From the NCBI RefSeq assembly GCF_002217655.1, contig NZ_NEWK01000002.1, forward strand, positions 1,117,164-1,181,163: a DNA stretch of 64,000 nt, in the 5' to 3' direction. Every line of letters starts with the position of its first letter. Within the stretch, counting starts at the first letter, position 1. Positions 34,950 to 43,318 of this stretch are shown here, in pieces. A model generated the notes under the pieces. The model was not told where the DNA came from, made no database searches, and saw only the letters and a program-made list of their open reading frames with translations. A program made the translations under genes and the position numbers. The DNA comes from Geobacillus thermocatenulatus. Its GTDB lineage: Bacteria; Bacillota; Bacilli; Bacillales; Anoxybacillaceae.

Positions 34950-36329
34950 ATGAAGACGATCATTTTTGACTTGAAGGACGGCTCGCCTAAATACAAGCAA
35001 ATCTACGAAAAATTGAAATCATTGATTGAACAAGGCGACATTCGAGCTAATGAGCCGCTTCCTTCCATTCGCCAACTCGCCGAATCATTAAATGTCAGCC
35101 GGAACACAACTTTAATGGCTTACGAACAGCTGGTAGCGGAAGGATATATTCGCGCGGAAAAACGAAAAGGGTATTTTGCCAATGAAGTGGAACCTCTTTT
35201 CATTCCAAAAGCCCGCATTTCTGCACGCCAATCGGCAAGGGAAGCAGCAACGTCCGTTGTTGTCGATTTTCGCGCCGATACCGTCGATGCCGATCATTTC
35301 CCCGTTAAAGCATGGAGAAGAATTTCCAATCAAGTATTGGCGGCCAAAGGATGTTTTCGCTATGGGGATCCGTTTGGGGAATTATGCTTGCGCAAACAAA
35401 TCTCCATCTATCTTCTCGAATCCCGCGGGGTGATCACAGAGCCAAACGCCATCATCATTGGAAGCAGCACACAGCAAATGCTTCTCTCCCTTGGCCATAT
35501 TCTAAAAGATGAGTTCAACAGCGTGATCGTCGAAGACCCTGGCTATGACGGGGCCAGAGAAGCGTTTTTGTTTCACCGCTTTCAGCTGGAAACGGTGCCT
35601 GTTTCCGAAACCGGCATCGATCTTTCGCCGCTCGAGAACAGGCGATCGCGGCTCATCTATGTCACCCCTTCGCATCAAAGCCCCATGGGAGTCAGCATGC
35701 CGATCCAGCAGCGGCACAGGCTCATTCAATGGGTGAACAACATGGATGGCTATATTATCGAGGACGATTACGACAGCGAATTCCGTTACACGCAAAAGCC
35801 GTTTCCTGCTCTTGCCTCCATTGATTCGTCAAGAGTCATTTATCTGGGCAATTTCTCAAAATCGTTTCTGCCTGGGATTCGCTTAAGTTACATGGTGTTG
35901 CCGCCGTCGCTTTTGGACCGTTATCAGCAGCGGTTTCGCCTTTTCGAAAGCACTGCGTCCATCCTCAGCCAATTGGCGATGGCCAAATTTATGGAGGAGG
36001 GGGAATGGGTCCGCCATATTAAACGCATGCGCCTCGTGTATAGACGAAAAATGGAGCACTTAACATCACTGCTGCGAAAAGCATTTGGGGATATGATCTC
36101 CATTATTGGCGAACAGTCCGGTTTATACGTGTTAATCAAAGTTCAGTCGGATTGTACAGAAGAACAGTTGCTTCAGCGCGCCCTATCGTGTGGGGTAAAA
36201 GTGTATCCCACTTCGCGCTATTTTGTGAACCAACAGCCGGACCAACCCATGATCAAGATCGGTTTTAGCGGCTTGTCGCTCGAGGACATTGAGCTTGGAG
36301 TCCAACTGCTCAAAAAAGCATGGTGTTGA
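34950..36329 (+). CDS. MocR/GabR-type PLP-dependent transcription regulator
   Basis: 459 aa. The N-terminal GntR winged helix (residues 10-75: [39 protein letters not shown]) is fused to an aminotransferase-I-like domain with the PLP lysine in [18 protein letters not shown] and the Asp of [12 protein letters not shown]. Such regulators sense amino acids, GABA or vitamin B6 precursors. The ATG at 34950 is 6 bp after CAGGAGG; an ATG at 34944 is too close. It is divergent from the PaiB-like/LysE operon. Confidence 0.9.
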   Translation: MKTIIFDLKDGSPKYKQIYEKLKSLIEQGDIRANEPLPSIRQLAESLNVSRNTTLMAYEQLVAEGYIRAEKRKGYFANEVEPLFIPKARISARQSAREAATSVVVDFRADTVDADHFPVKAWRRISNQVLAAKGCFRYGDPFGELCLRKQISIYLLESRGVITEPNAIIIGSSTQQMLLSLGHILKDEFNSVIVEDPGYDGAREAFLFHRFQLETVPVSETGIDLSPLENRRSRLIYVTPSHQSPMGVSMPIQQRHRLIQWVNNMDGYIIEDDYDSEFRYTQKPFPALASIDSSRVIYLGNFSKSFLPGIRLSYMVLPPSLLDRYQQRFRLFESTASILSQLAMAKFMEEGEWVRHIKRMRLVYRRKMEHLTSLLRKAFGDMISIIGEQSGLYVLIKVQSDCTEEQLLQRALSCGVKVYPTSRYFVNQQPDQPMIKIGFSGLSLEDIELGVQLLKKAWC

Positions 36330-36554
36330 CGACGACTTCAAGGAAAACGACCCTCTTTTTACACAAGCTCCTGGAATCCCTGTCTTGGCGTGTATTTTTG
36401 ATCGATTTCTAATGTCACGTTAATTTTAAATATTTACTGATGGTGTTGCAAAACTAGAGTAAAAACTCGAAGTTATGCATAAGGATGCAACATAACACAT
36501 GCAGTACATATCGATGAAATCCATACCATCTTGGCTGTTCCAACCCGTCACTCT

Positions 36555-36965
36555 TTAACTCATTACACGATTCGCCACCATGGCAAAAATGAGCCGTTCC
36601 AACGGAATCTGATGATGTCGGGAGGCAAACAAGGAGTGGAGAATCTCTCCCAATCCCAGTTGTCTCCAGAGCTGATCCAAAAGCCAAGCGCCGCCAAGGC
36701 GTTTGCTTGATTGAAACTGAAAGTCATCCGACACTTCTCCTGTCAACGTCTCGATTTCCCGAGCCTGCTCAGGAGAAAGGAATCGCGAAATGCTTTTGGC
36801 CAGACGCTCCAAGACAGCGCGATCCACTTCATCTTCGCGCCCAAACGAATCAATCACCTTCGCTTTCGCATATTTGGCCTTCGGATCCCATTCGTTGTGA
36901 GCAAGCTGGAGATACGCCACGGTCGTTCCATCTTTGTTTTTGCGTGTGACTCGCCGTATGTACAT
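36555..36965 (-). mobile_element. IS1634-family transposase, N-terminal fragment
   Basis: 136 aa matching only the first quarter of an IS1634-type transposase (about 550 aa): MYIRRVTRKNKDGTTVAYLQ, then FLSPEQAREIETL and SSKRLGGAWLLDQLWRQLGL. The frame ends at NRVMS and runs into a 3'-end-like region with GGTGTTGCAAAACT at about 36441-36454. The element is an internally deleted, inactive copy. It marks the left border of the fossil-rich accessory island. Confidence 0.65.
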
Positions 36966-37257
36966 GCCTATATTATAACCGATATTCAGCTTTTTTAAAA
37001 GTTAAAATAAATGATTCGTGTGCCTATGGAATTCAGCGTTTTTTTCTAGGAACCGCATCGTGAAATCCTTGATATTACAGCATTTTAACCATTTTCATTT
37101 GCCTAAAATGGCCTCAAAACTGTCGAACTCGGGCAACCAAAGGAACTTTCAATGGTGGTTGCGGCCGCGAACTGCTTTGTTCTTTAACGTCTACAAATGC
37201 TAAAAAGACGAGGAAAAATAAAAAAGCACTCAACCACCTAAATGTGATTCAGCGCTT
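36966..37257. other. Intergenic region at the island border
   Basis: About 290 bp, AT-rich. It contains GTTATAATAT next to the IS1634 fragment start and a possible short hairpin AAAAAGCACTCAACCACC near 37205. No gene seen. Confidence 0.35.
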
Positions 37258-37467
37258 CTAGCCAATGGCCTCAATCGATTTTATTTCGGTTTCCAGCACA
37301 CCAAAAACGTATCCTTGCCCTTTTGTTTCTTGGTTTGTAATTATTAAGCTATCTATTCCATCCTCACTGTCTTCCCCGTCGCAATAATCGCGAACAAACC
37401 CTTCGAGCACATCCCCATCTTTGTATACAATTCTCACCTTCTTACCTACGTATTCCCAGAGTTTCAT
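37258..37467 (-). CDS. Small LSM-like protein, candidate toxin-50 immunity protein
   Basis: 69 aa, acidic and beta-rich (MKLWEYVGKKVRIVYKDGDV, then DGIDSLIITNQETKGQGYVF). The start ATG overlaps the stop of the broken toxin gene by one base (TAATG), so it was translationally coupled. LSM-like proteins of this size often follow phage-linked polymorphic toxins. An immunity role is inferred from position. Its frame is intact although the toxin is broken. Confidence 0.65.
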   Translation of the reverse strand: MKLWEYVGKKVRIVYKDGDVLEGFVRDYCDGEDSEDGIDSLIITNQETKGQGYVFGVLETEIKSIEAIG

Positions 37468-37634
37468 TACTCATCACCTTTCTTTATTGTTGGAACAATA
37501 TGAATACCCGTTTTAGAGTAGTGTATTCTGAAACTGCTTGTCACTGTTTCCTCACCAGTCGTTTGGTTTACATGCACTCCTATCGGTTCGGAATGTGAAA
37601 AAATATCCTCCTTTTTCAACCACTCTAAAGTTTT

Positions 37635-37931
37635 CCTGAATCCGTGATAAAGACGCGTTCAAAGCTGCCAAGAAAACTTGATCAATCAACAAAATATTGC
37701 ACTCGGGGTTCTTCACCTAATAGGTGAACATTCGAAATGGAGTCGAAGTCTCGACACGATTGGGTTTCCCAGCATTTTTGATGCACTTCTGTCACGGATT
37801 CAGGTTGATCAATCAACAAAATATTGCACTCGGGGTTCTTCACCTAATAGGTGAACATTCGAAATGGAGTCGAAGTCTCGACACGATTGGGTTTCCCAGC
37901 ATTTTTGATGCACTTCTGTCACGGATTCAGG
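37635..37931. mobile_element. 297-bp non-autonomous inverted-repeat element
   Basis: Terminal inverted repeats CCTGAATCCGTGA (37635-37647) and TCACGGATTCAGG (37919-37931). It is flanked by a 5-bp target duplication GTTTT (37630-37634 and 37932-37936). Removing the element plus one GTTTT restores the toxin reading frame. No transposase is inside. It consists of a 43-bp left part and two 127-bp tandem units, each ending with the right repeat. Confidence 0.8.
37678..37931 (+). repeat. Two tandem identical 127-bp units
   Basis: 37678-37804 and 37805-37931 appear identical; each starts TTGATCAATC, contains the palindrome TTCACCTAATAGGTGAA and ends TCACGGATTCAGG. They lie inside the 297-bp element and probably arose by duplication of its right portion. 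Confidence 0.85.
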
Positions 37932-38511
37932 GTTTTCATATTCACCTTCAATTCCCCTGTTCCGGCATATTGTTTCACTAACTCATTGGCTTTTTCATAA
38001 GAAATCGTTAAATAGCTTGGTTTCTGCTTACCCTTTGCTATTTCTCTCTACATAATCAAGATAGCGCTTATGAGATGGATTATGCTTGTCATAATGGTTT
38101 CGGCTATGTTCCAATTTATAAACACCATTACGAATATCGGCTCGTATCTGTTCTTCTAACGCTTGGCGTTTCTCTCTTTCTCTACGTTCAGCCTCGAGCT
38201 TTGGTTTCAATACATTTTCATTATACCACTCATCATACGAAATCGAACCCACCAATCCATTCATTGACTGACGTTTTTCGCCGTTTGTGTACTCCGATTC
38301 ATCAAACTACGGAATCGTCGTCGTTCGGCAGCGCACATGAAATGGCGGCGCGTTCGCCCCTGGCTTATAATCTCTGACGTTATAAACCTTTCCGTCTTGA
38401 TACCTACAAATATCCGATGTTCGCATATCTAGCGTGGCCAAAAGTATGGGAAATTCAAACAGAACACAATCAAGTAATCGTATTGATCGAGGTATCTTTT
38501 GATGCCAAAAA

Positions 38512-39397
38512 TTATATCATATGTAGAAACGTTTTAAAGGCTCTATATCCAAAGCTTATACCAAATCCAATCAAAGAAATCCCTGCAGCAACAGATAACC
38601 ATTTTAGCCACTTTTGACTTATCATTTTTCTTCCCAAATGTACAGAGAGTGCTACTGTAAAATCCCATAATGCGATCCCCAGAAATATCGCACTACTTTT
38701 AGCAAGTGCATGATATCTTTCAATAGAATTCAATTCCATCGCTAATACAGATCCATAGATGCTAACCCAAAAAACAATATTAAGTGGATTCGATATAGCT
38801 ATAAAGAAGCCAGAAAGATATGATTTGAATAAACCTTCTTTGTTAACCTCTCCGGTTATTTCAACCTTTTTAAATGCCTCCCTCTAGAAATGTTGATCTA
38901 TCAAGGCTTTTCGGCCTCTCAGGGGTGTCCAAAAAATATTTTTCGACAAAATCCCTTACATCCTTTTTCAGTTTTGTGGATATCTTACAGACCTAGGGTG
39001 CGGTTTTGTGTACAATTCATCTGAAGTCCTCCTTGGCATGATGGTAGGTGTTGTTTGACACCCCTGCATCATACCAAGAGGGCTTTTTTTGATCAAGTCC
39101 CCGGAAAAGCTCCTAACGGGAATGCTCCTTTATGCTATCATAACCCAAATAACACAAAATGAAGAAACCAGAAAACCACATGATGAGCTGTACAACAGAT
39201 TTTGTTAAAAAAACGGATAAGCCAAAAAAGATGGCAAACATTAGTACTATATCCGCTGACATTCCTCCCAATCCGACAACCCATGAATGAAAAAATCCGT
39301 ACTTTATTCCCCGCTTCACCATTTCTATGTTAATAGGACCAATCGGAATTGATAAAGATAAGCCAAGAAGAACCGAAGCAAAAAAACTACTTAGCAT
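38512..39397 (-). pseudogene. LysE-family exporter (YcgF-like), interrupted
   Basis: The N-terminal half (39397-39113) starts MLSSFFASVLLGLSLSIPIG, after AAAAGGAGAGATTAAT, and reaches LCYLGYDSIKEH. The C-terminal half resumes at about 38888 with FKKVEITGEVNKEGLFKSYL, SNPLNIVFWVS and ends at 38512 (YRAFKTFLHMI). About 220 bp of IS-like DNA separates them. Together they make a normal ~200-aa LysE protein. The upstream YcgG-like remnant matches the ycgG-ycgF neighbourhood known from Bacillus. Confidence 0.75.
38890..39110 (-). mobile_element. IS110-like element remnant inside the LysE gene
   Basis: About 220 bp between the two halves of the LysE gene. The minus strand has a structured leader (ATGATGCAGGGGTGT and its near complement ACACCTACCATCAT), a Shine-Dalgarno AAGGAGG and ATGAATTGTACACAAAACCG (MNCTQNR...), which resembles the start of IS110-type recombinases but stops after a few codons. 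The recombinase itself is deleted. In IS110 elements the non-coding left end encodes the bridge RNA, so this leader may be its relic. The family call is tentative. Confidence 0.45.
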
Positions 39398-39795
39398 ATA
39401 TTAATCTCTCCTTTTTTAATGGACACCTCATCACACTTTCTTCATTTGTATCAGGTAATATATACTGTTTCCATTCTCTTTTGTCAGGGGCTCCATAATC
39501 GCCTATATCTGGATGAGGAGGAATTGCATCGTATTGTTTTAATCTGGCTCTAATCATTTCTCTTACTTATTGACCTCTTGGAGTATCTCCTGTTATATCA
39601 TCAAGCGTACCTCTCGGTTGGAAAGTAATTTCAAGCCCATTAGACGTGTATCTGCTTTTTCTTGCATGATAAATAGGAGCTCTGCAGACAACAAAAATAG
39701 GTTCTCCCCCAAAACAATACTCCCATTTAGGATGATTTGGATCTGTCGGAATGTTCCTAGGCCATGGTTCTGGATCATGCTCCAGTGAACTACCC
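39392..39795 (-). pseudogene. YqcI/YcgG-family protein, 5'-truncated with an in-frame stop
   Basis: From 39795 the frame reads PRNIPTDPNHPKWEYCFGGE, FVVCRAPIYHARKSRYTSNG and DDITGDTPRGQ, then a TAA, and continues in the same frame VREMIRARLKQYDAIPPHPD and KREWKQYILPDTNEE to 39392. These are hallmarks of the YqcI/YcgG family C-terminus. The 5' part is replaced by a TnpB-element right end at 39793. The final codons overlap the start of the YcgF-like gene, so both were one operon. Confidence 0.75.
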
Positions 39796-40050
39796 ACCAC
39801 CTACGCTTCGCTTAGAGGTGGGGGCTTCTCGGGTAATCCCATCTCATGATGGGAAGTTGACCGAGCGATCCCCGTGTGCCCCACGGTTCGAGGACAAGTT
39901 AGACTATCGCTAATCGTTTCATGCCCTCATGTTTGATATTGATGGCCGCATTGACGTCCCTGTCTCTCTCGAATCCACATTCACAGCGGAATGTACGCTC
40001 AGAAAGCGATAGAGACTCCTTGACTCGACCGCAACACGTCGACTGCGGAA
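39793..40050 (-). mobile_element. TnpB C-terminal fragment with IS605/IS1341 right end
   Basis: The minus-strand frame ending at 39899 reads LSLSERTFRCECGFERDRDV and NAAINIKHEGMKRLAIV: the last zinc-finger cysteines and the RuvC-III Asp (DRDVNAA) of TnpB. About 100 bases of right end follow, with hairpins CCCATCATGAGATGGG and CCCACCTCTAAGCGAAGCGT... closing with GTAGTTCAC at about 39790. In active elements this 3' region is the omega/reRNA scaffold and the flanking bases are the guide; here it would read into the YcgG remnant. The RuvC I/II part and left end are missing. Confidence 0.7.
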
Positions 40051-40165
40051 CGCTCTCTCCGCGATCCAGCCGTCCTCTTCCCCCGGTCTAGAACCTTAAG
40101 TCTTGAGCTGGCAAGCCTATGTATTTTTTCTTGCACTTCTCTGCATTTTTTGCTTGCAAAAAACA

Positions 40166-40300
40166 GATGAGCCGACTCTTGGCCTTGATGTGGAGTCGCA
40201 GCATCATATCCGAACCATGTTAACGGAAGAAAACCAATGGTGGAAAGCCGTTCTCATCACCACCCACGACATTCCTTTTGCCCACGCCGTTGGAAATAAG
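40166..40300 (+). pseudogene. Duplicated 135-bp fragment of the ABC ATPase gene
   Basis: Bases 40166-40300 are identical to 43793-43927, encoding the Walker B to switch-His part (DEPTLGLDVESQHHIRTM...ITTHDIPFAHAVGNK) of the ATPase at 43319. Here it lacks Walker A and any start, so it is a fragment. It is flanked by the TnpB remnant and the DinB-like gene. Confidence 0.85.
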
Positions 40301-40565
40301 AAAGCAAAGGAGTTTTCATAACACGGACATCTTGCACGAAGAGAGCTCTCTTTATTCCGACGCCGCCTGCGAACATCAATTTATGAACACAGGCAACGAA
40401 GAGTGCCGCTATGATCTGATTATTCACTCGCCTGCTTCGAAAACATGACCCATAGTCATGTCCGCCCAAGGCGTTGCTTTTTTTGTTTTTTGCCGTCACA
40501 TAGAAAGAAATCACAGCATCGACGGCGAATAAAAGAGATGGCATTTCTTTGACGGAGGTGTGTGA
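40301..40565. other. Degraded stretch between ATPase fragment and DinB-like gene
   Basis: 265 bp. A hairpin AACACAGGC...; a palindrome GACCCATAGTCATGTC is near 40446. The last bases GGAGGTGTGTG are the ribosome-binding site of the next gene. No gene supported. Confidence 0.35.
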
Positions 40566-41069
40566 ATGAACATCGGCCAAGAATATTTGCGAGTGGTGCG
40601 CGCACGCTTTCTTGACATGAAAAAGACCGCCGAACGGGCTATGGACCAATGTTCCGAGGAACAGCTGTTCCATTGCTTTCATGAGGAGGCAAACAGCATC
40701 GCCATCATTGTCAAACATATGAGCGGAAATATGGTGTCGCGCTGGACAGACTTTTTGTCATCGGATGGGGAAAAACCGGACCGAAACCGCGATGATGAGT
40801 TTATTAACGACTTCCATACGCGCAAAGAAGTCATGGCTTGCTGGGAAAAGGGGTGGTCTGCTTTCTTTCAGACGCTGAACGAACTGCAAGAAACGGATTT
40901 GTTGCGGACGGTCACGATCCGCGGCAAACCCCATTCCGTCATCGAAGCCATTGAGCGGCAAATGTACCATTATTCGTATCATATCGGGCAAATCGTCTAT
41001 ATCGCGAAACAGCTGAACCGAAACAACTGGAAAACCCTGACCATACCAAGAAATCGAAAAACAACATAA
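40566..41069 (+). CDS. DinB-like (DUF1572) protein
   Basis: 167 aa four-helix-bundle protein. Metal-ligand-like histidines stand at SIAIIVKHMSGNMVSRWTDF, then HTRKEVMACW and the late MYHYSYHIGQIVYIAKQL, the DUF1572/DinB pattern. These are predicted metal-dependent enzymes, some thiol transferases, mostly without known substrate. The ATG at 40566 follows GGAGGTGTGTGA. It has its own terminator and seems intact in the middle of the fossil region. Confidence 0.8.
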   Translation: MNIGQEYLRVVRARFLDMKKTAERAMDQCSEEQLFHCFHEEANSIAIIVKHMSGNMVSRWTDFLSSDGEKPDRNRDDEFINDFHTRKEVMACWEKGWSAFFQTLNELQETDLLRTVTIRGKPHSVIEAIERQMYHYSYHIGQIVYIAKQLNRNNWKTLTIPRNRKTT

Positions 41070-41097
41070 GCAGCTTCTGATTCGAATGATCATGCAA

Positions 41098-41147
41098 ACG
41101 CCATCCGCCCCTCAGAACCATCAGTCGATAAAGGCGGATGGCTTTTT
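41098..41147 (+). terminator. Terminator of the DinB-like gene (repeated hairpin, copy 1)
   Basis: CGCCATCCGCC...GGCGGATGGC followed by TTTTTTGC. Related hairpins stand at 45070 and 47931 beside the two paralogous small membrane genes. Confidence 0.75.
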
Positions 41148-41280
41148 TGCGGCTTAATGTTTCGCGCAGTGGCCATTGCTCGATGGCCACTATTCATCAC
41201 CGATTTGCCGATGAACTAAGGAGAAGCAATAGAAATAAAAACATTTCTGACTTAAACTACCAACATAAATAACATAGCCA

Positions 41281-41712
41281 TTATTTCCTCCTGGCTACGC
41301 TTGGTATAAGGAAAAAAGCGACGATCAACGTGACAAGCAGATATAAAATCACATACTCTACTTTCACAGCAGGCTGTTTGAATACAGACTGGATTACAAT
41401 CAACGCAATGAGAAGCAGAAGATGTGAAATCCCCATCAAGTTTATGATCCATGTTTTCATGTAATCATTGATCCGCTCATCATACTCTACTTCACTATCT
41501 TCCTGTTGTCCCTTACTCCTCAGCCTTCTGATCAACTCCGCTCCAACCACTCCTATCAATCCTCCTATGAGGATAGGCCATTGCATTTCGCCTCTGATGA
41601 GAGTAAGCAAGACAGCAGCAATCATGAAACCAATTAAAAGAAACAAAAAATCTTTCTGCCTCACAAAACCACCCCGATCTTTATTCACTTTCTTCCAACC
41701 AAAAGAGCTCAT
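41281..41712 (-). CDS. Four-TM membrane protein paired with an XRE regulator
   Basis: 143 aa with helices at KDFLFLLIGFMIAAVLLTLI, WPILIGGLIGVVGAELI, IINLMGISHLLLLIALIVIQ and VEYVILYLLVTLIVAFFLI, a DUF2178-like layout. The ATG at 41712, after AAAGGATTAG, overlaps the regulator gene by 32 bp; a GTG at 41688 is the alternative. The HTH-membrane protein pair is common in Bacilli with unknown function. Confidence 0.7.
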   Translation of the reverse strand: MSSFGWKKVNKDRGGFVRQKDFLFLLIGFMIAAVLLTLIRGEMQWPILIGGLIGVVGAELIRRLRSKGQQEDSEVEYDERINDYMKTWIINLMGISHLLLLIALIVIQSVFKQPAVKVEYVILYLLVTLIVAFFLIPSVARRK

Positions 41713-41899
41713 CTAATCCTTTTTCTAAATATTTGCTCAAAAGCAAGCACACTTTTAGAGAAGGGTTGTATTTTTGTGCCTCAATCAAATTTAAGGTCTG
41801 CCTGGTAATCCCCACCTTTTTCGCTAATTCTGTTTGTGTTAAATTCCCTTTTTCGATTCGAGCAATCTTGACTCTGTTGCGAATTTTGAAGTTCTCCAT
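41681..41899 (-). CDS. Small XRE-family transcription regulator (YozG-like)
   Basis: 72 aa. A single helix-turn-helix: LTQTELAKKVGITRQTLNLI with IEAQKYNPSLKVCLLLSKYL after it, ending in DELFWLEE, the standard pattern of small Bacillus HTH proteins that sit before a membrane gene. The ATG at 41899 lacks a strong Shine-Dalgarno. Upstream, ATATATATTACATTTTTAAATTA suggests promoter bases and auto-regulation. Confidence 0.8.
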   Translation of the reverse strand: MENFKIRNRVKIARIEKGNLTQTELAKKVGITRQTLNLIEAQKYNPSLKVCLLLSKYLEKGLDELFWLEESE

Positions 41900-42158
41900 G
41901 TGTTATCAACATCCTGTAATATATATATTACATTTTTAAATTATATGTTACTTCACGATATGTGTCAACACTTATTGTTCCCTTATGACTACAACCGGCA
42001 TCAGCATTGACCAAAATAGATCGTCTTCCGATTGACCAGCAACTGAAGAAGACTCTTTTTACGTTGATGTGCACGACAAGAGGCCTCCTCGATGAAAGGT
42101 GGAGAAGCTCAAGTTCGATGCTTTTGCGCAAATGTTTCTATTTGCCTTTCGCTTGTAT

Positions 42159-42285
42159 CTCACATTTCGCAACCTCCCGAGCAGAATCGGGAGGATTTTT
42201 TGAGGGGGATGCCGAATAAATCCTTGATACACCGAGAAAGCAAAGGAGTTTCGGCATCATGACCATTCGGATTCAGGCGATTTAT
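42159..42285 (+). mobile_element. Left end of an unidentified IS, truncated copy
   Basis: Bases 42159-42285 are the same as 45871-45997: terminal repeat CTCACATTTCGCA, a hairpin CCTCCCGA...TCGGGAGG followed by ATTTTTTG, then AAAGGAG and ATGACCATTCGGATTCAGGC. The transposase start codon context is kept but the gene is cut after about eight codons. Confidence 0.65.
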
Positions 42286-42416
42286 TTCCAATTGGAAATC
42301 ATAATAGTGTCCACCCCTTGGAGAGTTGTTTTTTTGGTCACTGTATATGATTTCCAAGGTGGTGGATTTTTATGTGCATTTATGCATTTGTTATGCGTTT
42401 TGCAACACGTTCAATA

Positions 42417-42445
42417 TTTACTTTTTTCTTTTTTTTTTGTATAAT
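42417..42445 (+). promoter_or_regulatory. Sigma-A promoter of the AT-rich ORF and ABC genes
   Basis: TTTACT (42417-42422), 17 bp, TATAAT (42440-42445). An AAAGGAG ribosome-binding site follows at 42465-42471. Confidence 0.65.
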
Positions 42446-42576
42446 GCAATTAAATTAGGAAAAGAAAGGAGAAAGAGAATATAGGTGGAAAAAATCATAG
42501 ACCAACGAAAGGCCTGGCTATTACCACCGCTTTATCTGCTCAATGCGCTTGGGCTATAGGGCAAGGCATTACTCAT

Positions 42577-43248
42577 TTGTGGCAGGCGAATTCTGAACTA
42601 GAAAAAGCTATTATCGCTGCCACCGGCGCTACAGATGCTACTCGTTTTGTACAACCAACCGGCGATTCAGTTGCACATCTAGAAAACTCCATATCTCTTT
42701 TACAAGCTGCTATCCATGATATCCATAATATTATAGAATCCTACGATGACCTCCTCAAAAAATGCGTTGAACTTGAATATAAGGGAAATCCATTAGCTTC
42801 ACAAATTAATAAATGGAACCTAAAAGATAAGCTGGAAAAGAACCTATTCTTACCACCATCACAAGAAATGTGGGAGTTAGTCTCAGGAATTATTGAGCAA
42901 GATAATCTAGTAAAATATTTCAAATGGGAGAGAGATTTATTTAAAAACACAATAAACCCTTTACAAGATCTTATCAAAGTTTTGGAGACTTGCAAAGAAG
43001 TGGCAAAAGTTGATCCAGAACTTTTTGTTAAATGTGTTGAATTTAATCAAATACCTTTACGCCAATATTTCTTCCGAGTATTTAATATGTGGTGCAAAAT
43101 TGATATAGCTATTGAATTTTCTACCAGTATTTCTACAGAACTTTTCTATCAATTGGAAGGACATGGTTCTCTTACGGTGGTCCCTCCTATTCCTACAAGT
43201 GACGACATACTAAAACATGCTCCGTCTCAAGTCCCTGCGAGTTGGTAA
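42577..43248 (+). CDS. Unrecognised helical protein beside an ABC transporter
   Basis: 223 aa from TTG 42577, or about 255 aa if translation begins at codon ATA 42481, which lies 9 bp after AAAGGAG; the frame is open throughout (GKNHRPTKGLAITTALSAQC, AWAIGQGITHLWQANS). The longer form adds a small hydrophobic stretch that could be a leader. The rest is mainly helical (HLENSISLLQAAIHDIHNII). No family is recognised. It is AT-rich, unlike core genes. A hairpin and then an ATPase/permease pair follow in the same direction, the layout of an exported-peptide operon; this role is unproven. Confidence 0.6.
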   Translation: MWQANSELEKAIIAATGATDATRFVQPTGDSVAHLENSISLLQAAIHDIHNIIESYDDLLKKCVELEYKGNPLASQINKWNLKDKLEKNLFLPPSQEMWELVSGIIEQDNLVKYFKWERDLFKNTINPLQDLIKVLETCKEVAKVDPELFVKCVEFNQIPLRQYFFRVFNMWCKIDIAIEFSTSISTELFYQLEGHGSLTVVPPIPTSDDILKHAPSQVPASW

Positions 43249-43257
43249 TAATCCTTT

Positions 43258-43289
43258 GGGGTGGTCCTCAAGATTTTTCAAGACCACCC
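43258..43289 (+). terminator. Hairpin between the ORF and the ABC genes (attenuator-like)
   Basis: GGGTGGTC-loop-GACCACCC just after the stop of the upstream ORF. There is no T-run, so it could be a processing or partial-termination hairpin rather than a full terminator. Confidence 0.55.
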
Positions 43290-43318
43290 TAGCTTACTAA
43301 ATTGAAAGGGTAGAAAAA

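Larger units (their letters stand above)
37467..38445 (-). pseudogene. Phage head-morphogenesis protein fused to a toxin-50 domain (fossil)
   Basis: Reading minus strand from about 38445: ATLDMRTSDICRYQDGKVYN and APPFHVRCRTTTIP match the C-terminal domain of SPP1 gp7/Mu F head proteins. A TAG (38307-38309) interrupts it, then MNGLVGSISYDEWYNENVLK leads to a toxin-50-type region (HYDKHNPSHKRYLDYVERNS). A one-base frameshift near 38028 precedes KPSYLTISYEKANELVKQYA. A 297-bp element splits the coding region at 37931-37635. Removing it with one 5-bp copy of the target restores VNMKTLEW and continues to FRIHYSKTGIHIVPT and the stop at 37467-37469. The 5' half of the gene is missing. Confidence 0.75.

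Noticed and set aside
37678-37931. CRISPR or rRNA-like repeat
   Set aside because: Only two directly adjacent 127-bp units, explained by duplication inside the inverted-repeat element.
41928-42131. 67-codon minus-strand frame near the XRE gene
   Set aside because: No start signal, no motif and it ends at the XRE promoter region; probably chance.
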